A stretch of DNA of 64,000 bases, from positions 1,798,001 to 1,862,000 of the forward strand of contig NZ_CP033116.1 in the NCBI RefSeq assembly GCF_009497895.1. Reading direction: 5' to 3'. This document shows, in pieces, positions 42,751-51,935 of the stretch (its first letter is position 1; each line of letters begins with the position of its first letter). The stretch comes from Halopseudomonas pelagia (GTDB lineage: Bacteria > Pseudomonadota > Gammaproteobacteria > Pseudomonadales > Pseudomonadaceae). The translations under genes were made by a program, and so were the position numbers. The notes beneath the pieces were generated by a model. It saw nothing but the letters and a program-made list of their open reading frames with translations. It was not told the origin of the DNA and made no database searches.

Positions 42751-43562
42751 CCACTAAAGACTTTTTTTGAATACTGGTTTGGGGTGATGGCCATGATCTT
42801 TCTAAATGTGTTGATAAAGTGGCTTTGATCATAAAAACCTAGGTCAACCATTACATCAATAGGCCTCACTCCAGATTTTAGCCGCTTTCTAGCCTCTATC
42901 AATCTAAGCTGCATATGATACTGAATAGGAGCTATGCCAATTTCCTGCTTGAATGCTCTAACGAAATGGTATTTGCTCAGCCCAACTGATGAGGCCAATG
43001 AAGAGAGATCGAGCTTGTGATCGAGGCAATCTTTCATGCTCGAAATTGCATTTTTTATGTATTTTTTCCTGTTCGTATCACTGGCCGAGTCAACATCTAA
43101 TAAGGTGGAAAGCAGCCACAGAATTGCTTCTTCTTTATAGTCATCAGTTTCGCGTGCAGCCATGTAACAATCAATTATTGCTTTATACAACTGATCGTCA
43201 TTGAAACTACCCTGTCTTAAAGTAGGGTAAAAGTATCCAGAAGGTAAATTGTTTTCTTTAAAAACGTCAATCAAAGAATTAGGATTAACGTGTAGGCTGA
43301 TAAAATCTACACCATCACTACTGAACTCTGACGATTGTATGGCCATCGGGTTATAAATGGTCACTTGGCCAGCGGAAACTACATGTTTCTTGTTATCCAC
43401 CCAAACATACTCCGTCCCTTTTAAGTTGGCAGAAACGATGTATTCTTCATGCGTATGCCTAGGGTATGATGTATTTGCAGCAAAGACTCTGGAGCACTCG
43501 ACATCCTGTCCAGGGTACAAATCTTCCATTCCAATTGTCATCTTTATTATACCTGGCTTCAA
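42729..43562 (-). CDS. AraC-family transcriptional regulator
   Basis: 277 residues. N-terminal cupin-like sensor (TSYPRHTHEEYIV), C-terminal double helix-turn-helix (LSSLASSVGLSKYHFVRAFKQEIGIAPIQYHM and VMVDLGFYDQSHFINTFRKI). It is convergent with and overlaps the 3' end of the exporter gene by 22 bp. Pairs of AraC regulator and LysE exporter are common, so it probably senses the exported compound. Confidence 0.9.
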   Translation of the reverse strand: MKPGIIKMTIGMEDLYPGQDVECSRVFAANTSYPRHTHEEYIVSANLKGTEYVWVDNKKHVVSAGQVTIYNPMAIQSSEFSSDGVDFISLHVNPNSLIDVFKENNLPSGYFYPTLRQGSFNDDQLYKAIIDCYMAARETDDYKEEAILWLLSTLLDVDSASDTNRKKYIKNAISSMKDCLDHKLDLSSLASSVGLSKYHFVRAFKQEIGIAPIQYHMQLRLIEARKRLKSGVRPIDVMVDLGFYDQSHFINTFRKIMAITPNQYSKKVFSGHFKNSK

Positions 43563-43748
43563 AAGTTGCGAGATTTATACCGCGCCCCACTTTAGAGGTT
43601 AGCATAAGCTTATCACGCCGCCAGATGCGAGGCAATCCGCACAGGTGCCTCACCTCGATACTTTTCTGATTACAAATTGGCATTTATCATTCTCGCTTAG
43701 CAAGTTAGCGCATATTGACCCAAAAGATACGTTTTCGCATCACGTAGC

Positions 43749-43770
43749 TAAACAAATTTAAAGAGATTTG
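43749..43770. repeat. AT-rich inverted repeat AACAAAT-N8-ATTTGTT
   Basis: A 7-bp perfect stem just beyond the 3' end of the interrupted gene at 43775; a possible weak terminator. Confidence 0.3.
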
Positions 43771-43774
43771 TTAT

Positions 43775-44132
43775 TTAAAAGCAAGACAATTGCTGCCCTC
43801 TATCATTATAAACGCAGTATGTTTCCATTCCTCCATGCCACTGCATGTATGCGGCATCATGCTTAGGCACGTTTTTCATTTTCTCCTCATAGAGTAGGAT
43901 TTTTTCCAGCCGATCACATATAGGCGTGCGAGGGTTGCGAAAATGTGACGATTGTTCTCTTTCACATTTGACTTTTAATCTTTCGATTTCTTCTGGTTCA
44001 GTAGAATATGAGTGGCTGGAGAAAAAATAGCCATGACAATCAGTATATATTTCATCATCAAAAGGCCTGTGTAAGATAAATTCCAAAAGCACATTATCTC
44101 TAATGTGCTTTTCTCTGATGAGCGGAGTTGAT
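43775..44132 (-). pseudogene. Unknown gene interrupted by IS407-type copy 1, 3' part
   Basis: The minus-strand frame reads FILHRPFDDEIYTDCHGYFF and ends GGMETYCVYNDRGQQLSCF. Removing the IS and one TGAT joins this to DNA at 45334-45370, where a strong GAGGAG site precedes the ATG at 45358 (MISNEGKGHQLRSSEKS). However, the joined frame differs from the long frame by a shift before 44080, so either a frameshift mutation exists or the true start is the GTG near VLLEFILHR. Family unknown. Confidence 0.45.
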
Positions 44133-44203
44133 GGTAATCCCCCCAAAAAACAGCGGTGATTAGAAGTAGAATTTTCCGTAAGCTATTTGGAGGGAGATTC
44201 TGC

Positions 44204-44470
44204 ATGAAGACATCACGTTTTACCGACAGCCAGATCATGGCGATTCTGAAACAAGCCGAGAGCGGCATACCGGTGCCGGAGCTCTGCCGCGAACACGGTA
44301 TGAGCAGTGCCAGTTTTTACAAGTGGCGAGCGAAATTCGGCGGCATGGATACGTCCATGATCAAGCGCATGAAAGAGCTAGAAGATGAGAACCGGCGGCT
44401 GAAAAAAATGTACGCCGAAGAGCGCCTCAAATCCGAGTTACGCAAGGAGGCTCTTGAGGGAAAGTGGTAA
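44204..44470 (+). CDS. IS407-type OrfA, copy 1
   Basis: 88 residues from [20 protein letters not shown]; helix-turn-helix around [21 protein letters not shown], then the coiled [21 protein letters not shown]. Its stop overlaps the start of orfB (GTG at 44464). Confidence 0.9.
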   Translation: MKTSRFTDSQIMAILKQAESGIPVPELCREHGMSSASFYKWRAKFGGMDTSMIKRMKELEDENRRLKKMYAEERLKSELRKEALEGKW

Positions 44471-45291
44471 AGCCATCTCTTCGCCGCGAGATGGCGCAAA
44501 AAACTGTTGCAGCTGGTCGCTGTAGTATTCGCCTGGCCTGTGTAGCCTTCAGTGTCAGTGAGTCCTGCTATCGCTACCAGGCCAGGCTCAACAGTGAGAA
44601 TTCCGAGATCGCGGACCTTCTGGTTCGGTTGACCCATAACCAGCGCAACTGGGGTTTTGGATTGTGTTTTCTGTATCTGCGCAACGTAAAGGGATACCTC
44701 TGGAACCATAAACGTGTTTATCGAATTTATCGGGAACTGGAACTGAACCTGCGCATCAAGCCCCGTAAACGCTTGGTACGCGAGAAACCCGAGCCACTCG
44801 CGGTGCCCACGGTAATCAATGCCAGCTGGTCTATGGACTTCATGCACGACCAGTTAGAAGATGGTCGCAGCTACCGGCTGTTCAATGTGATTGACGATTA
44901 CAACCGGGAAGGTCTTGGCATTGAAGTAGACCTGTCGCTGCCTTCTGAGCGCGTCATACGGGCTCTGGATCAGATCATTGAATGGCGAGGAAAGCCCGTC
45001 CAGATCCGCTGTGACAATGGACCGGAATACATCAGTGCTACGCTGGCTGCCTGGGCTGAGAAGCAGGGCATTGCACTGGCCTTTATCCAGCCCGGCAACC
45101 CGCAGCAGAATGCGTACATCGAGCGCTACAATCGCACCGTGCGCTACGACTGGCTGGCCCAATACCTGTTCGACTCCATTGAGGAGGTTCAGGAATATGC
45201 AACTCGGTGGCTATGGACCTACAATAATGAACGGCCAAACATGGCCTTGGGTGGTATCACGCCCCGACAGAAGTTGGCCATGGTGGCCTGA
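44464..45291 (+). CDS. IS407-type OrfB transposase, copy 1
   Basis: 275 residues, intact DDE domain: [21 protein letters not shown] and [12 protein letters not shown]. Protein identical to that of copy 3. Confidence 0.93.
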   Translation: MVKPSLRREMAQKTVAAGRCSIRLACVAFSVSESCYRYQARLNSENSEIADLLVRLTHNQRNWGFGLCFLYLRNVKGYLWNHKRVYRIYRELELNLRIKPRKRLVREKPEPLAVPTVINASWSMDFMHDQLEDGRSYRLFNVIDDYNREGLGIEVDLSLPSERVIRALDQIIEWRGKPVQIRCDNGPEYISATLAAWAEKQGIALAFIQPGNPQQNAYIERYNRTVRYDWLAQYLFDSIEEVQEYATRWLWTYNNERPNMALGGITPRQKLAMVA

Positions 45292-45333
45292 CTCTACTTC
45301 TGAGCTCCGCTAATAATGGGGGGATTACCTGAT

Positions 45334-45616
45334 GACCTTTCCCTTCATTAGATATCATTTCTTTCTCCTCGTGAGAGGGCATATTTCAGTCCCTCGTGAC
45401 CGATGACTCCGGTATCGTCACCGGCTATTCTGGGCAATCACCCAAATCGGTCACGATAAAACGGTATACGCGGGCACGATCGCCCAAAGTATCACAGGCC
45501 GCAGTGTGCACTTTACGGAGCAAAAACACGCTAGTTACAGGCTGGCATAACGGGATTTCATGATCGTTGCTGTTAAGAAGCCTAGCGGCGTTCAGCCTCG
45601 TAGGCATTATGTTATA
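45334..45616. other. Right flank of the accessory region, no intact gene
   Basis: It holds the 5' scrap of the interrupted gene (45334-45370). A stretch at about 45395-45470 has several GGTCACGAT/ATCGTGACC-like motifs similar to those at the right end of the IS21 element (28158-28200), possibly an old IS21 end. The island-chromosome border should lie here. Confidence 0.35.
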
Positions 45617-46237
45617 TCACGGGCACCCCGCAACGCCGCTGGCGAACCATCGCCGAGCTGTTCCGGAGATATCATCCGCGAGTTTGCCGATAGCCAGTTG
45701 GTGCGCTAATACCAGATTGCTCAGCTCAAGATCGGTTGGCTCGATGATCAGGCTGGCACAAGTCAGGCTGCGGTGCTGGCTCGGTATATTGCTGAGCTCG
45801 ATATTCCAGACCACATCCAATGCCGCATGGCGTCCAGGCAGTGAATCGAATCGTCGGACATCGGTGCGCACGCTCAGGACGGGCTCACCGGGATTACCCG
45901 GCAGGCCAGCAAGGTCGCGTACGCCGAGGCGGTTTTCCAGTTCGAAGGCTAGGGCGTCGTGGAACTCATCAGCCGGAGGCGATGCCCAGAGCGCGTTTTC
46001 AAGAAGGGTCAGCTGGCCGTCGCTCTCACGAATGACCAAGCTGGGCTGGTCAATCTGCACCGGTATGCGTACTGGCATTAGCTGGAGCTGGAAGTGTGCC
46101 GGTGTTTGCGCACTGACTGTCGTCGGCTGAGTTGGAATCAGCGTGTGATATTGCATAGGGGTAGAGCTGCAGGCGCTCAGCATCAGTAGGCAGCCCACGT
46201 GCAGCAGAGACTTCGGTAGTAGTTGGCGCAGAGTCAT
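45617..46237 (-). CDS. pqiC: PqiC outer-membrane lipoprotein
   Basis: 206 residues with signal peptide and lipobox LSAC (MTLRQLLPKSLLHVGCLLML...). The mature part (YHTLIP...; VNPxLxVR-like SVRTDVRRFDSLPG) is the PqiC/DUF330 family. It anchors the PqiB tunnel to the outer membrane for lipid transport. It begins 2 bp after pqiB. Confidence 0.88.
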   Translation of the reverse strand: MTLRQLLPKSLLHVGCLLMLSACSSTPMQYHTLIPTQPTTVSAQTPAHFQLQLMPVRIPVQIDQPSLVIRESDGQLTLLENALWASPPADEFHDALAFELENRLGVRDLAGLPGNPGEPVLSVRTDVRRFDSLPGRHAALDVVWNIELSNIPSQHRSLTCASLIIEPTDLELSNLVLAHQLAIGKLADDISGTARRWFASGVAGCP

Positions 46238-46239
46238 TA

Positions 46240-47919
46240 TTAGGGCTCCATATTCAGGTCGCGGGAGGTGGCACCACCCTTGAAGGTTGCGGGCGATTCG
46301 ACGTTGCCGCGCCCGCGGATAAGGGATTCGGGATGTCGGTTCAGGTAATCTGTCAGCACCCGTGCGGAGCGCACTGCACGCTGTACTTCTTCCAAGGCGT
46401 CGCCTGTTTGCTGGCGCTGAGGTGACCCGTCGGCCATCGCCTGATTGACTGACTGCAACGTCTGTTCCGAGCGCTCCAGCGTGCTCTGCAGTTGCGGCAG
46501 CACGCCGCTGTTGAACTGTTCCAGGCTCTTGCGCAGCTCGCTCAGGCTACCGTCAAGATTGTTCGCCATCGATTCGATGGGTAATTTACTAAGCTTGTCG
46601 ACCAAGGCTTGCAACTGTTCCTGCAGCTTGTCGAAGCTGCCGGGGATGGTGGGAATGACCAGCGGCCGGGCATGGGGATCGAACACCACATCGGCGGCAT
46701 GGCGGTCAAAATCCAGGGCAATGTAAAGCTGGCCAGTCAGGAGGTTGCCGGTTCGTGCCTGCGCGCGCAGACCCTGCTCGACAAATGCCTGGATCAAAGA
46801 CGCGTTGCGCTCTTCGTCGTTACCGTCAATCAGCGTCAGCAGTTTGTCATTCGCAGCCCCCAGGCGGTTGGGGTAAATGACCGCCCCTACCACCAGCGGA
46901 AAGCTCTTCTTCTGCTCATCATAATCAAGGTTGACCGACACCACGCGCCCTATGGGTACGCCAAGAAACTCCACTGGCGCATCGACATTCAGGCCGCGCA
47001 GGGTCTGGTCGAAACGCATCTGCACGAAGCGTGCTGGCCCGTCATCGGGCGCCATCGCCTGGTCCATATCGTCGAATAGCTTAAATTCGCTTGCCTCGCT
47101 GGCAGGCTCGATATTCCTCTTGTAACCAGGTGCCCAGAAGGCAATTCCACCTGCAAGGACCGAAGACAGCGATTGGGTGTTGACCTTAAAGCCATCGGCG
47201 GCAAGGGATACATCCACGCCACTGGCATTCCAGAAACGTGTGTCCGCTGTAACAAAGGCGTCATAGGGTGCATTGACGAATATCTTTACGGCCACGCCCT
47301 TGCCATCGTTATTTAGCGCGTAGGAGATCACTTGGCCGACTGGAATACGGCGGTAATAAATGGGCGAGCCGACACCCAGCGAGCCAAGATCAGCGGTGTT
47401 CAAAGTGAATTGTTTGCCTTCCACGCCAAAAGTTACAGGTGGCGGGGCTTCGAGGCCGCTGAACTCTCGGCGGGTTTCGGTGGCATCGCCTGGGTCCGCG
47501 CCGATGAATGAGCCGGACAGCAGGGTGTCGACACCCGATACGCCGCTGGCACCGATGCGTGGGCGAACCACCCAGAACTGGGCATCTTCACGGATGAAGG
47601 CCTCGGTGTTCTGGTCCAGTTCAATGGTAGCGATCACTCGGGTTCTATCCTCGCTCAGGGTAATACCCGTCACCCGGCCAATAACCACGTTCTTGTATTT
47701 GACTTGGGTTTTGTTGGCCTCCAATCCCTCCGCTGTTACAAAGCTTACGGTGATCTGGGGGCCTGCCGATAGCCAACTCTGGACCACCATCGAAAGTCCC
47801 ACCAGTGCCGCAACGATAGGGACCAGCCAAATAAGTGAAATGTGCGCACGTCGCTGTCTTATGTCCGGGTCGCCAGCGGCGGGTTGCGTGGGGGCGGGGT
47901 GATAGGTGTTATCTGACAT
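46240..47919 (-). CDS. pqiB: PqiB MCE-domain lipid-transport protein
   Basis: 559 residues from the ATG at 47919. After one N-terminal membrane span (ISLIWLVPIVAALVGLSMVV) come MCE domains beginning ITVSFVTAEGLEANKTQVKY, IYYRRIPVGQV and DAPVEFLGVPIGRV, then a long C-terminal helix (LDGSLSELRKSLEQFN...). PqiB forms a periplasm-spanning hexameric needle that moves phospholipids between membranes. It overlaps the end of pqiA by 11 bp. Confidence 0.92.
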   Translation of the reverse strand: MSDNTYHPAPTQPAAGDPDIRQRRAHISLIWLVPIVAALVGLSMVVQSWLSAGPQITVSFVTAEGLEANKTQVKYKNVVIGRVTGITLSEDRTRVIATIELDQNTEAFIREDAQFWVVRPRIGASGVSGVDTLLSGSFIGADPGDATETRREFSGLEAPPPVTFGVEGKQFTLNTADLGSLGVGSPIYYRRIPVGQVISYALNNDGKGVAVKIFVNAPYDAFVTADTRFWNASGVDVSLAADGFKVNTQSLSSVLAGGIAFWAPGYKRNIEPASEASEFKLFDDMDQAMAPDDGPARFVQMRFDQTLRGLNVDAPVEFLGVPIGRVVSVNLDYDEQKKSFPLVVGAVIYPNRLGAANDKLLTLIDGNDEERNASLIQAFVEQGLRAQARTGNLLTGQLYIALDFDRHAADVVFDPHARPLVIPTIPGSFDKLQEQLQALVDKLSKLPIESMANNLDGSLSELRKSLEQFNSGVLPQLQSTLERSEQTLQSVNQAMADGSPQRQQTGDALEEVQRAVRSARVLTDYLNRHPESLIRGRGNVESPATFKGGATSRDLNMEP

Positions 47920-47986
47920 CGTTTTTCTCTGCATCCCAAATCAATCGTGGATCGAAAGTCATTGCAGCCATCATCGTCAATACAAC
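47909..47986 (-). pseudogene. pqiA: Second pqiA gene, 3' fragment
   Basis: It encodes VVLTMMAAMTFDPRLIWD plus a short tail, the normal C-terminus of a PqiA domain, then stops inside the pqiB start. It is separated from its 5' part (49185-49728) by IS407-type copy 2. Removing the IS and one CAAC restores a continuous frame (GLVV-VLTMM). Confidence 0.85.
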
Positions 47987-48058
47987 GGTAATCCCCCCAA
48001 AAAACAGCGGTGATCAGAAGTAGAATTTTCCGTAAGCTAAGCGCAGGGAGATTCTGCA

Positions 48059-48325
48059 ATGAAAACATCACGTTTTTCCGACAGCCAGATCATGGCAATC
48101 CTGAAGCAAGCCGAGAACGGTGTAGCGGTGCCTGACCTCTGCCGTGAGCACGGCATGAGCAGCGCCAGTTTTTACAAGTGGCGCGCCAAGTTCGGCGGCA
48201 TGGATACCTCCATGATCAAGCGCATGAAAGAACTTGAGGACGAGAATCGGCGGCTGAAAAAGATGTATGCCGAAGAACGGCTCAAGGCCGAGCTACGCCA
48301 GGAGGCCCTTGAGGGAAAGTGGTAA
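48059..48325 (+). CDS. IS407-type OrfA, copy 2
   Basis: 88 residues beginning [20 protein letters not shown], differing from copies 1 and 3 at a few positions (for example [12 protein letters not shown]). Its stop overlaps the start of orfB. Confidence 0.9.
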   Translation: MKTSRFSDSQIMAILKQAENGVAVPDLCREHGMSSASFYKWRAKFGGMDTSMIKRMKELEDENRRLKKMYAEERLKAELRQEALEGKW

Positions 48326-49146
48326 AGCCGTCTCTCCGCCGTGAGATGGCGCAAAAAGCCGTTGCCGCTGCTCGCTGTAGTATTCGCCAGGCTTGTGTGA
48401 TCTTCGGTATCAGTGAGACCTGCTATCGCTACCGGGCCAAGCTCAGCAGTGAAAACGCCGAGATCGCTGATTTGCTGGTGCGTTTGACCCATAACCAGCG
48501 TAACTGGGGCTTTGGTCTGTGTTTTCTGTATCTGCGCAACGTGAAGGGATACCCCTGGAACCATAAACGCGTTTACCGGATCTACCGGGAGCTGGAATTG
48601 AACCTGCGTATCAAGCCCCGCAAGCGGTTAATACGTGCGAAACCAGAACCACTGGCTGTGCCCACGGCCATCAATACCAGTTGGTCCATGGACTTCATGC
48701 ACGACCAGCTAGAGGATGGCCGCAGCTACCGGCTGTTCAATGTGATCGATGATTACAACCGGGAAGGACTGGGCATTGAGGTAGATCTGTCATTGCCCTC
48801 AGAACGCGTTATACGAGCTCTGAATCAGATCATCGAGTGGCGGGGAAAGCCTCTCCAGATCCGCTGCGACAATGGTCCGGAATACATCAGTGCCACGCTG
48901 GCAGCCTGGGCCGAGAAGCAGGGTGTTAAGCTGGTTTTTATCCAGCCTGGCAACCCACAGCAGAATGCGTACATCGAGCGCTACAACCGCACCGTGCGCT
49001 ATGACTGGCTGGCCCAATACCTGTTCGACTCCGTTGAGGAGGTTCAGGACTTCGCGACACATTGGTTATGGACATACAATAACGAGCGGCCAAATATGGC
49101 CTTGGGCGGCATTACACCGCGACAGAAGTTGGCCATGGCGGCCTAA
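48319..49146 (+). CDS. IS407-type OrfB transposase, copy 2
   Basis: 275 residues, intact DDE domain ([31 protein letters not shown]). It carries about a dozen or more substitutions relative to copy 1. Confidence 0.93.
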   Translation: MVKPSLRREMAQKAVAAARCSIRQACVIFGISETCYRYRAKLSSENAEIADLLVRLTHNQRNWGFGLCFLYLRNVKGYPWNHKRVYRIYRELELNLRIKPRKRLIRAKPEPLAVPTAINTSWSMDFMHDQLEDGRSYRLFNVIDDYNREGLGIEVDLSLPSERVIRALNQIIEWRGKPLQIRCDNGPEYISATLAAWAEKQGVKLVFIQPGNPQQNAYIERYNRTVRYDWLAQYLFDSVEEVQDFATHWLWTYNNERPNMALGGITPRQKLAMAA

Positions 49147-49184
49147 CTCTACTTCTGAGCCCCGCTAAAAATGGGGGGATTACC

Positions 49185-49728
49185 CAACGACCAGGCCGAA
49201 GAACAGAATGCCCATGCGTGGCTCGATGGTGCTCAGTGCACGGAGCTGCACCAGTGCCGCCACTAAGGCAACGACCAGTACATCAAGCATCGACCAATAG
49301 CCGATGGTCTCGATAAAACGATAAAGTCGCGCACGTTCGCGCATGGCCCAGCGGCTGCGGCGCTGCACGGTGATCAGCAGTAACCCGAGCACGAAGAACT
49401 TGATGCAGGGCACCACCACGCTGGCAATAAATATCAGCAGGGCTATATCCCAGGAACCGCCTCGCCAGAACTCGATGACGCCGCTCAAGATGGTGCTCTC
49501 ACTGCCATTGCCGAACATATCTGTATACATCACGGGCAACAGGTTGGCCGGTAGATATAGAATCAGCGCGCCGACTAACAGCGCCCAGGTGCGACCGATG
49601 CTATTGGGTTTGCGTGCATGTAGCGCGGACCAGCAGCGAGGGCAGTCCGTATCACCGAGCTGGCAGGTATTGCCGCAGTCATGACACAGTTGCAGCCCCA
49701 GTTCTGTGGCATAGGGAGGCTGGCTCAT
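49185..49728 (-). pseudogene. pqiA: Second pqiA gene, 5' part, interrupted
   Basis: Starts at the ATG at 49728, overlapping the stop of the first pqiA gene (ATGA). It encodes a zinc-ribbon N-terminus (CHDCGNTC...CPRC) and PqiA membrane spans (YLPANLLPVMYTDMFG; IASVVVPCIKFFVLG) up to GILFFGLVV, where IS copy 2 cuts the last 25 codons or so. The truncated protein loses part of its final membrane segment. Confidence 0.88.
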
Positions 49729-50354
49729 CGCGAGATGACCTCCAGTTCTTCCCATAATCCACGGACATCACGACCGCCGATCAGGATGATCATCACCGTT
49801 AGCATGGACATGGCCCACAAGCCGATTCCGGGGTGCACCTCAAGCAAGCCGGCTAGTTTAATGATGGCTACCAGAATCCCGAGCAGGCAGACCTCCAACA
49901 TACTCCAGGGTCGCAAGTGCTCAAGGGTGCGCATGCACAGGCGAAACCCCGGAGCCATAAGCCCATTGCGTGCATAAACTAGCACCCAAGCGAGCAAAAT
50001 GATCTGCAAGGCGGGTGCAAAGATAATGCTGAGACCAGCGACTAGAGCGATCAAGGTGATGCGGCCCTGGGCCAGGGCTTCGACGGTGGACCACAGCGTA
50101 GCGTCGTTGCTCATTCCTTGCATGCTAATACCCATGATGGGAAAGGTATTGGCGAATAAAAACAAAATGGCCGCTGCAACAGTCAACGCTAGCAGTTGCT
50201 CGGTGTTCAGGCGCCTACCGTGATCTAGCAAGGCGCCGCAACGGCTACAATGAGCCGTTTGCTTGTGGGCCAAGGTAGGGCTTTGGTATACCGAATCGCA
50301 ATGCTCGCAAATGATCAATTGCTGTGGATCTATTTCAGCCCCCGACTTAGTCAT
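49725..50354 (-). CDS. pqiA: PqiA-domain membrane protein, first gene
   Basis: 209 residues. Zinc ribbon CEHCDSVY...CSRCG, then PqiA spans (FLFANTFPIMGISMQG; IIFAPALQIILLAWVLV; WSMLEVCLLGILVAIIKLAG). E. coli PqiA has two such halves in one chain; here they are two genes. It heads the pqi operon. Confidence 0.88.
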   Translation of the reverse strand: MTKSGAEIDPQQLIICEHCDSVYQSPTLAHKQTAHCSRCGALLDHGRRLNTEQLLALTVAAAILFLFANTFPIMGISMQGMSNDATLWSTVEALAQGRITLIALVAGLSIIFAPALQIILLAWVLVYARNGLMAPGFRLCMRTLEHLRPWSMLEVCLLGILVAIIKLAGLLEVHPGIGLWAMSMLTVMIILIGGRDVRGLWEELEVISR

Positions 50355-50525
50355 TTCATACCCTTATTACTGCAGACAGACAGGTCGCTACGCGCCCTTA
50401 CCAATACCTGCGCTGATCCAAACGGATGAGGTCGGACGAGGAAGCTTGTTTTTGAGAGCACCACTGACGTAAGTGTCCTTACAAAAAGTCCAAATAGATT
50501 GGACGCGCGAGCCTGGAGTGGAAAA

Positions 50526-51935
50526 TCATTCCTCCAGCGATCCGCCGCCCAGGGCCACATACAGATCAACCAGATTCTGCACTTCAGTTCGCCGGGTCTG
50601 GATAAAGGCTTGCTCGGCTTCGAACAGACTCCGCTCGGCGTCCAGCACCTCGATATAGTTGACCACACCTTCCTGATAACGCTTGCGAGCCAGGTTGACC
50701 ACACGCTGCAGCGTCTCGGTATTGCGCCGCTGGGCGTCAACCTGCTCGGCAAGATAGCGCCGACCGGCAAGGGCGTCCGCCACTTCATTGAAGGCGACCT
50801 GAATGGTGCTTTCGTACTCAGCGATAGCAATATTGTCGCGTGCCTGCGCTACCGTCAGATTGCCGCGGTTGCGACCAAAATCGAAAATTGGCAGCGTGAT
50901 GCTTGGCCCGATACTCCAGGTTTCGTTGCTGCTGCTGATCAGATTACTGAACTCGCTGGAGGCGTAACCGAAGCTCCCGATCAACGACACCTGCGGAAAG
51001 AATGCCGCGCGAGCGATACCGATATTGGCCTTGGCGGCAATCAGACGTTGCTCTGCGGCAAGAATATCCGGACGGTTTACCAGCAGGCTGGACGACAACC
51101 CGGCATCCAGCGCTGGCGGGCTGGACTGCGCCTCCAGCGACAGCGGTTCCGGCAACGGCTCCGCCACGATCCCACCGGTCAATACCGCGAGCAGATTCTG
51201 ATTCTCTGCGCGGGTCAGCATGATGCTCGCCAGCTGCGTTTCTGCCTGGGTCAGCAAGGCTTCGGCCTGATTGAAATCAAGCGCTGAGGTGATACCCGCA
51301 TCGAGGCGCACCTTGGCGATACGCAAACCATCTCGGCGGCTGATCACCGTGGCTTCAGCCAGGGCGATTCGCTCCACCGCTTCTCGCAGGCCCAGGTAGG
51401 TAGTTGCCACATCGCGGATCAGAGAAAGTCGAAAGGCGCGCTGCGCTTCAATGCTGGCAAAATATTCGGCTTGTGCGGCGGTTGAAAGATTGGCCACCCG
51501 ACTCCAGAAGTCCAGCTCGAAGGCCGAAACGCTGGCACTCACGGAATAGGTTTCACTGACCGAACCTGACGCGCCAGCAGCTCCCGCTGCTGCGTTCTGA
51601 TTGAAGCGCCCACGCGTAGCATCAGCGCCAATACCCAACGACGGAAAGCGCTCGGCATTCTGCACCCGGTAGAGCCCGCGCGTTTCTTCAATCCGGTAAA
51701 CGGCGGCCTGCAGATCACGATTATTTTCCAGCGCCTGACCGATCAATACCTGCAGCTGGGGGTCAGCAAAGAAGCTCTGCCAGGGCAGCTCGGCCGCAAG
51801 GAAACCACGCTCATCTGTCAGCGACTCGGCCTCGGGGTAGGACGCCAGCACCGGAGATTCTGGACGCTGGTAGTCCGGGGCCAACTGGCAGCCGGCCAGG
51901 GCGAGAGTCAGCAGGCAGGGAATGAACTTATGCAT
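50526..51935 (-). CDS. OprM-type outer-membrane factor
   Basis: 469 residues from the ATG at 51935 (MHKFIPCLLTLALAGCQLAP), a lipoprotein signal with lipobox LAGC. Two outer-membrane efflux repeats follow (SFFADPQLQVLIGQALENNRDL; LVNRPDILAAEQRLIAAKANIGIARAAFFP). It overlaps the RND pump gene's stop by 8 bp. Forms the exit duct of the tripartite pump. Confidence 0.93.
   Translation of the reverse strand: MHKFIPCLLTLALAGCQLAPDYQRPESPVLASYPEAESLTDERGFLAAELPWQSFFADPQLQVLIGQALENNRDLQAAVYRIEETRGLYRVQNAERFPSLGIGADATRGRFNQNAAAGAAGASGSVSETYSVSASVSAFELDFWSRVANLSTAAQAEYFASIEAQRAFRLSLIRDVATTYLGLREAVERIALAEATVISRRDGLRIAKVRLDAGITSALDFNQAEALLTQAETQLASIMLTRAENQNLLAVLTGGIVAEPLPEPLSLEAQSSPPALDAGLSSSLLVNRPDILAAEQRLIAAKANIGIARAAFFPQVSLIGSFGYASSEFSNLISSSNETWSIGPSITLPIFDFGRNRGNLTVAQARDNIAIAEYESTIQVAFNEVADALAGRRYLAEQVDAQRRNTETLQRVVNLARKRYQEGVVNYIEVLDAERSLFEAEQAFIQTRRTEVQNLVDLYVALGGGSLEE

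Larger units (their letters stand above)
44133..45329 (+). mobile_element. IS407-type (IS3 family) element, copy 1
   Basis: 1197 bp with ends GGTAATCCCCCC and GGGGGGATTACC. It is flanked by a perfect 4-bp target duplication TGAT (44129-44132 and 45330-45333), as expected for the IS407/IS51 group. Both transposase frames are intact. Confidence 0.93.
47987..49184 (+). mobile_element. IS407-type element, copy 2, inside pqiA
   Basis: 1198 bp with the same ends as copy 1 and a perfect 4-bp target duplication CAAC (47983-47986 and 49185-49188). Its transposase sequences differ from copies 1 and 3 at several positions, so it is a diverged relative and arrived separately. It is transcribed against the pqi operon. 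Confidence 0.93.

Noticed and set aside
20953..45370. Complete prophage
   Set aside because: No capsid, terminase, portal, tail or lysis genes are present despite two recombinases and phage-like regulators.
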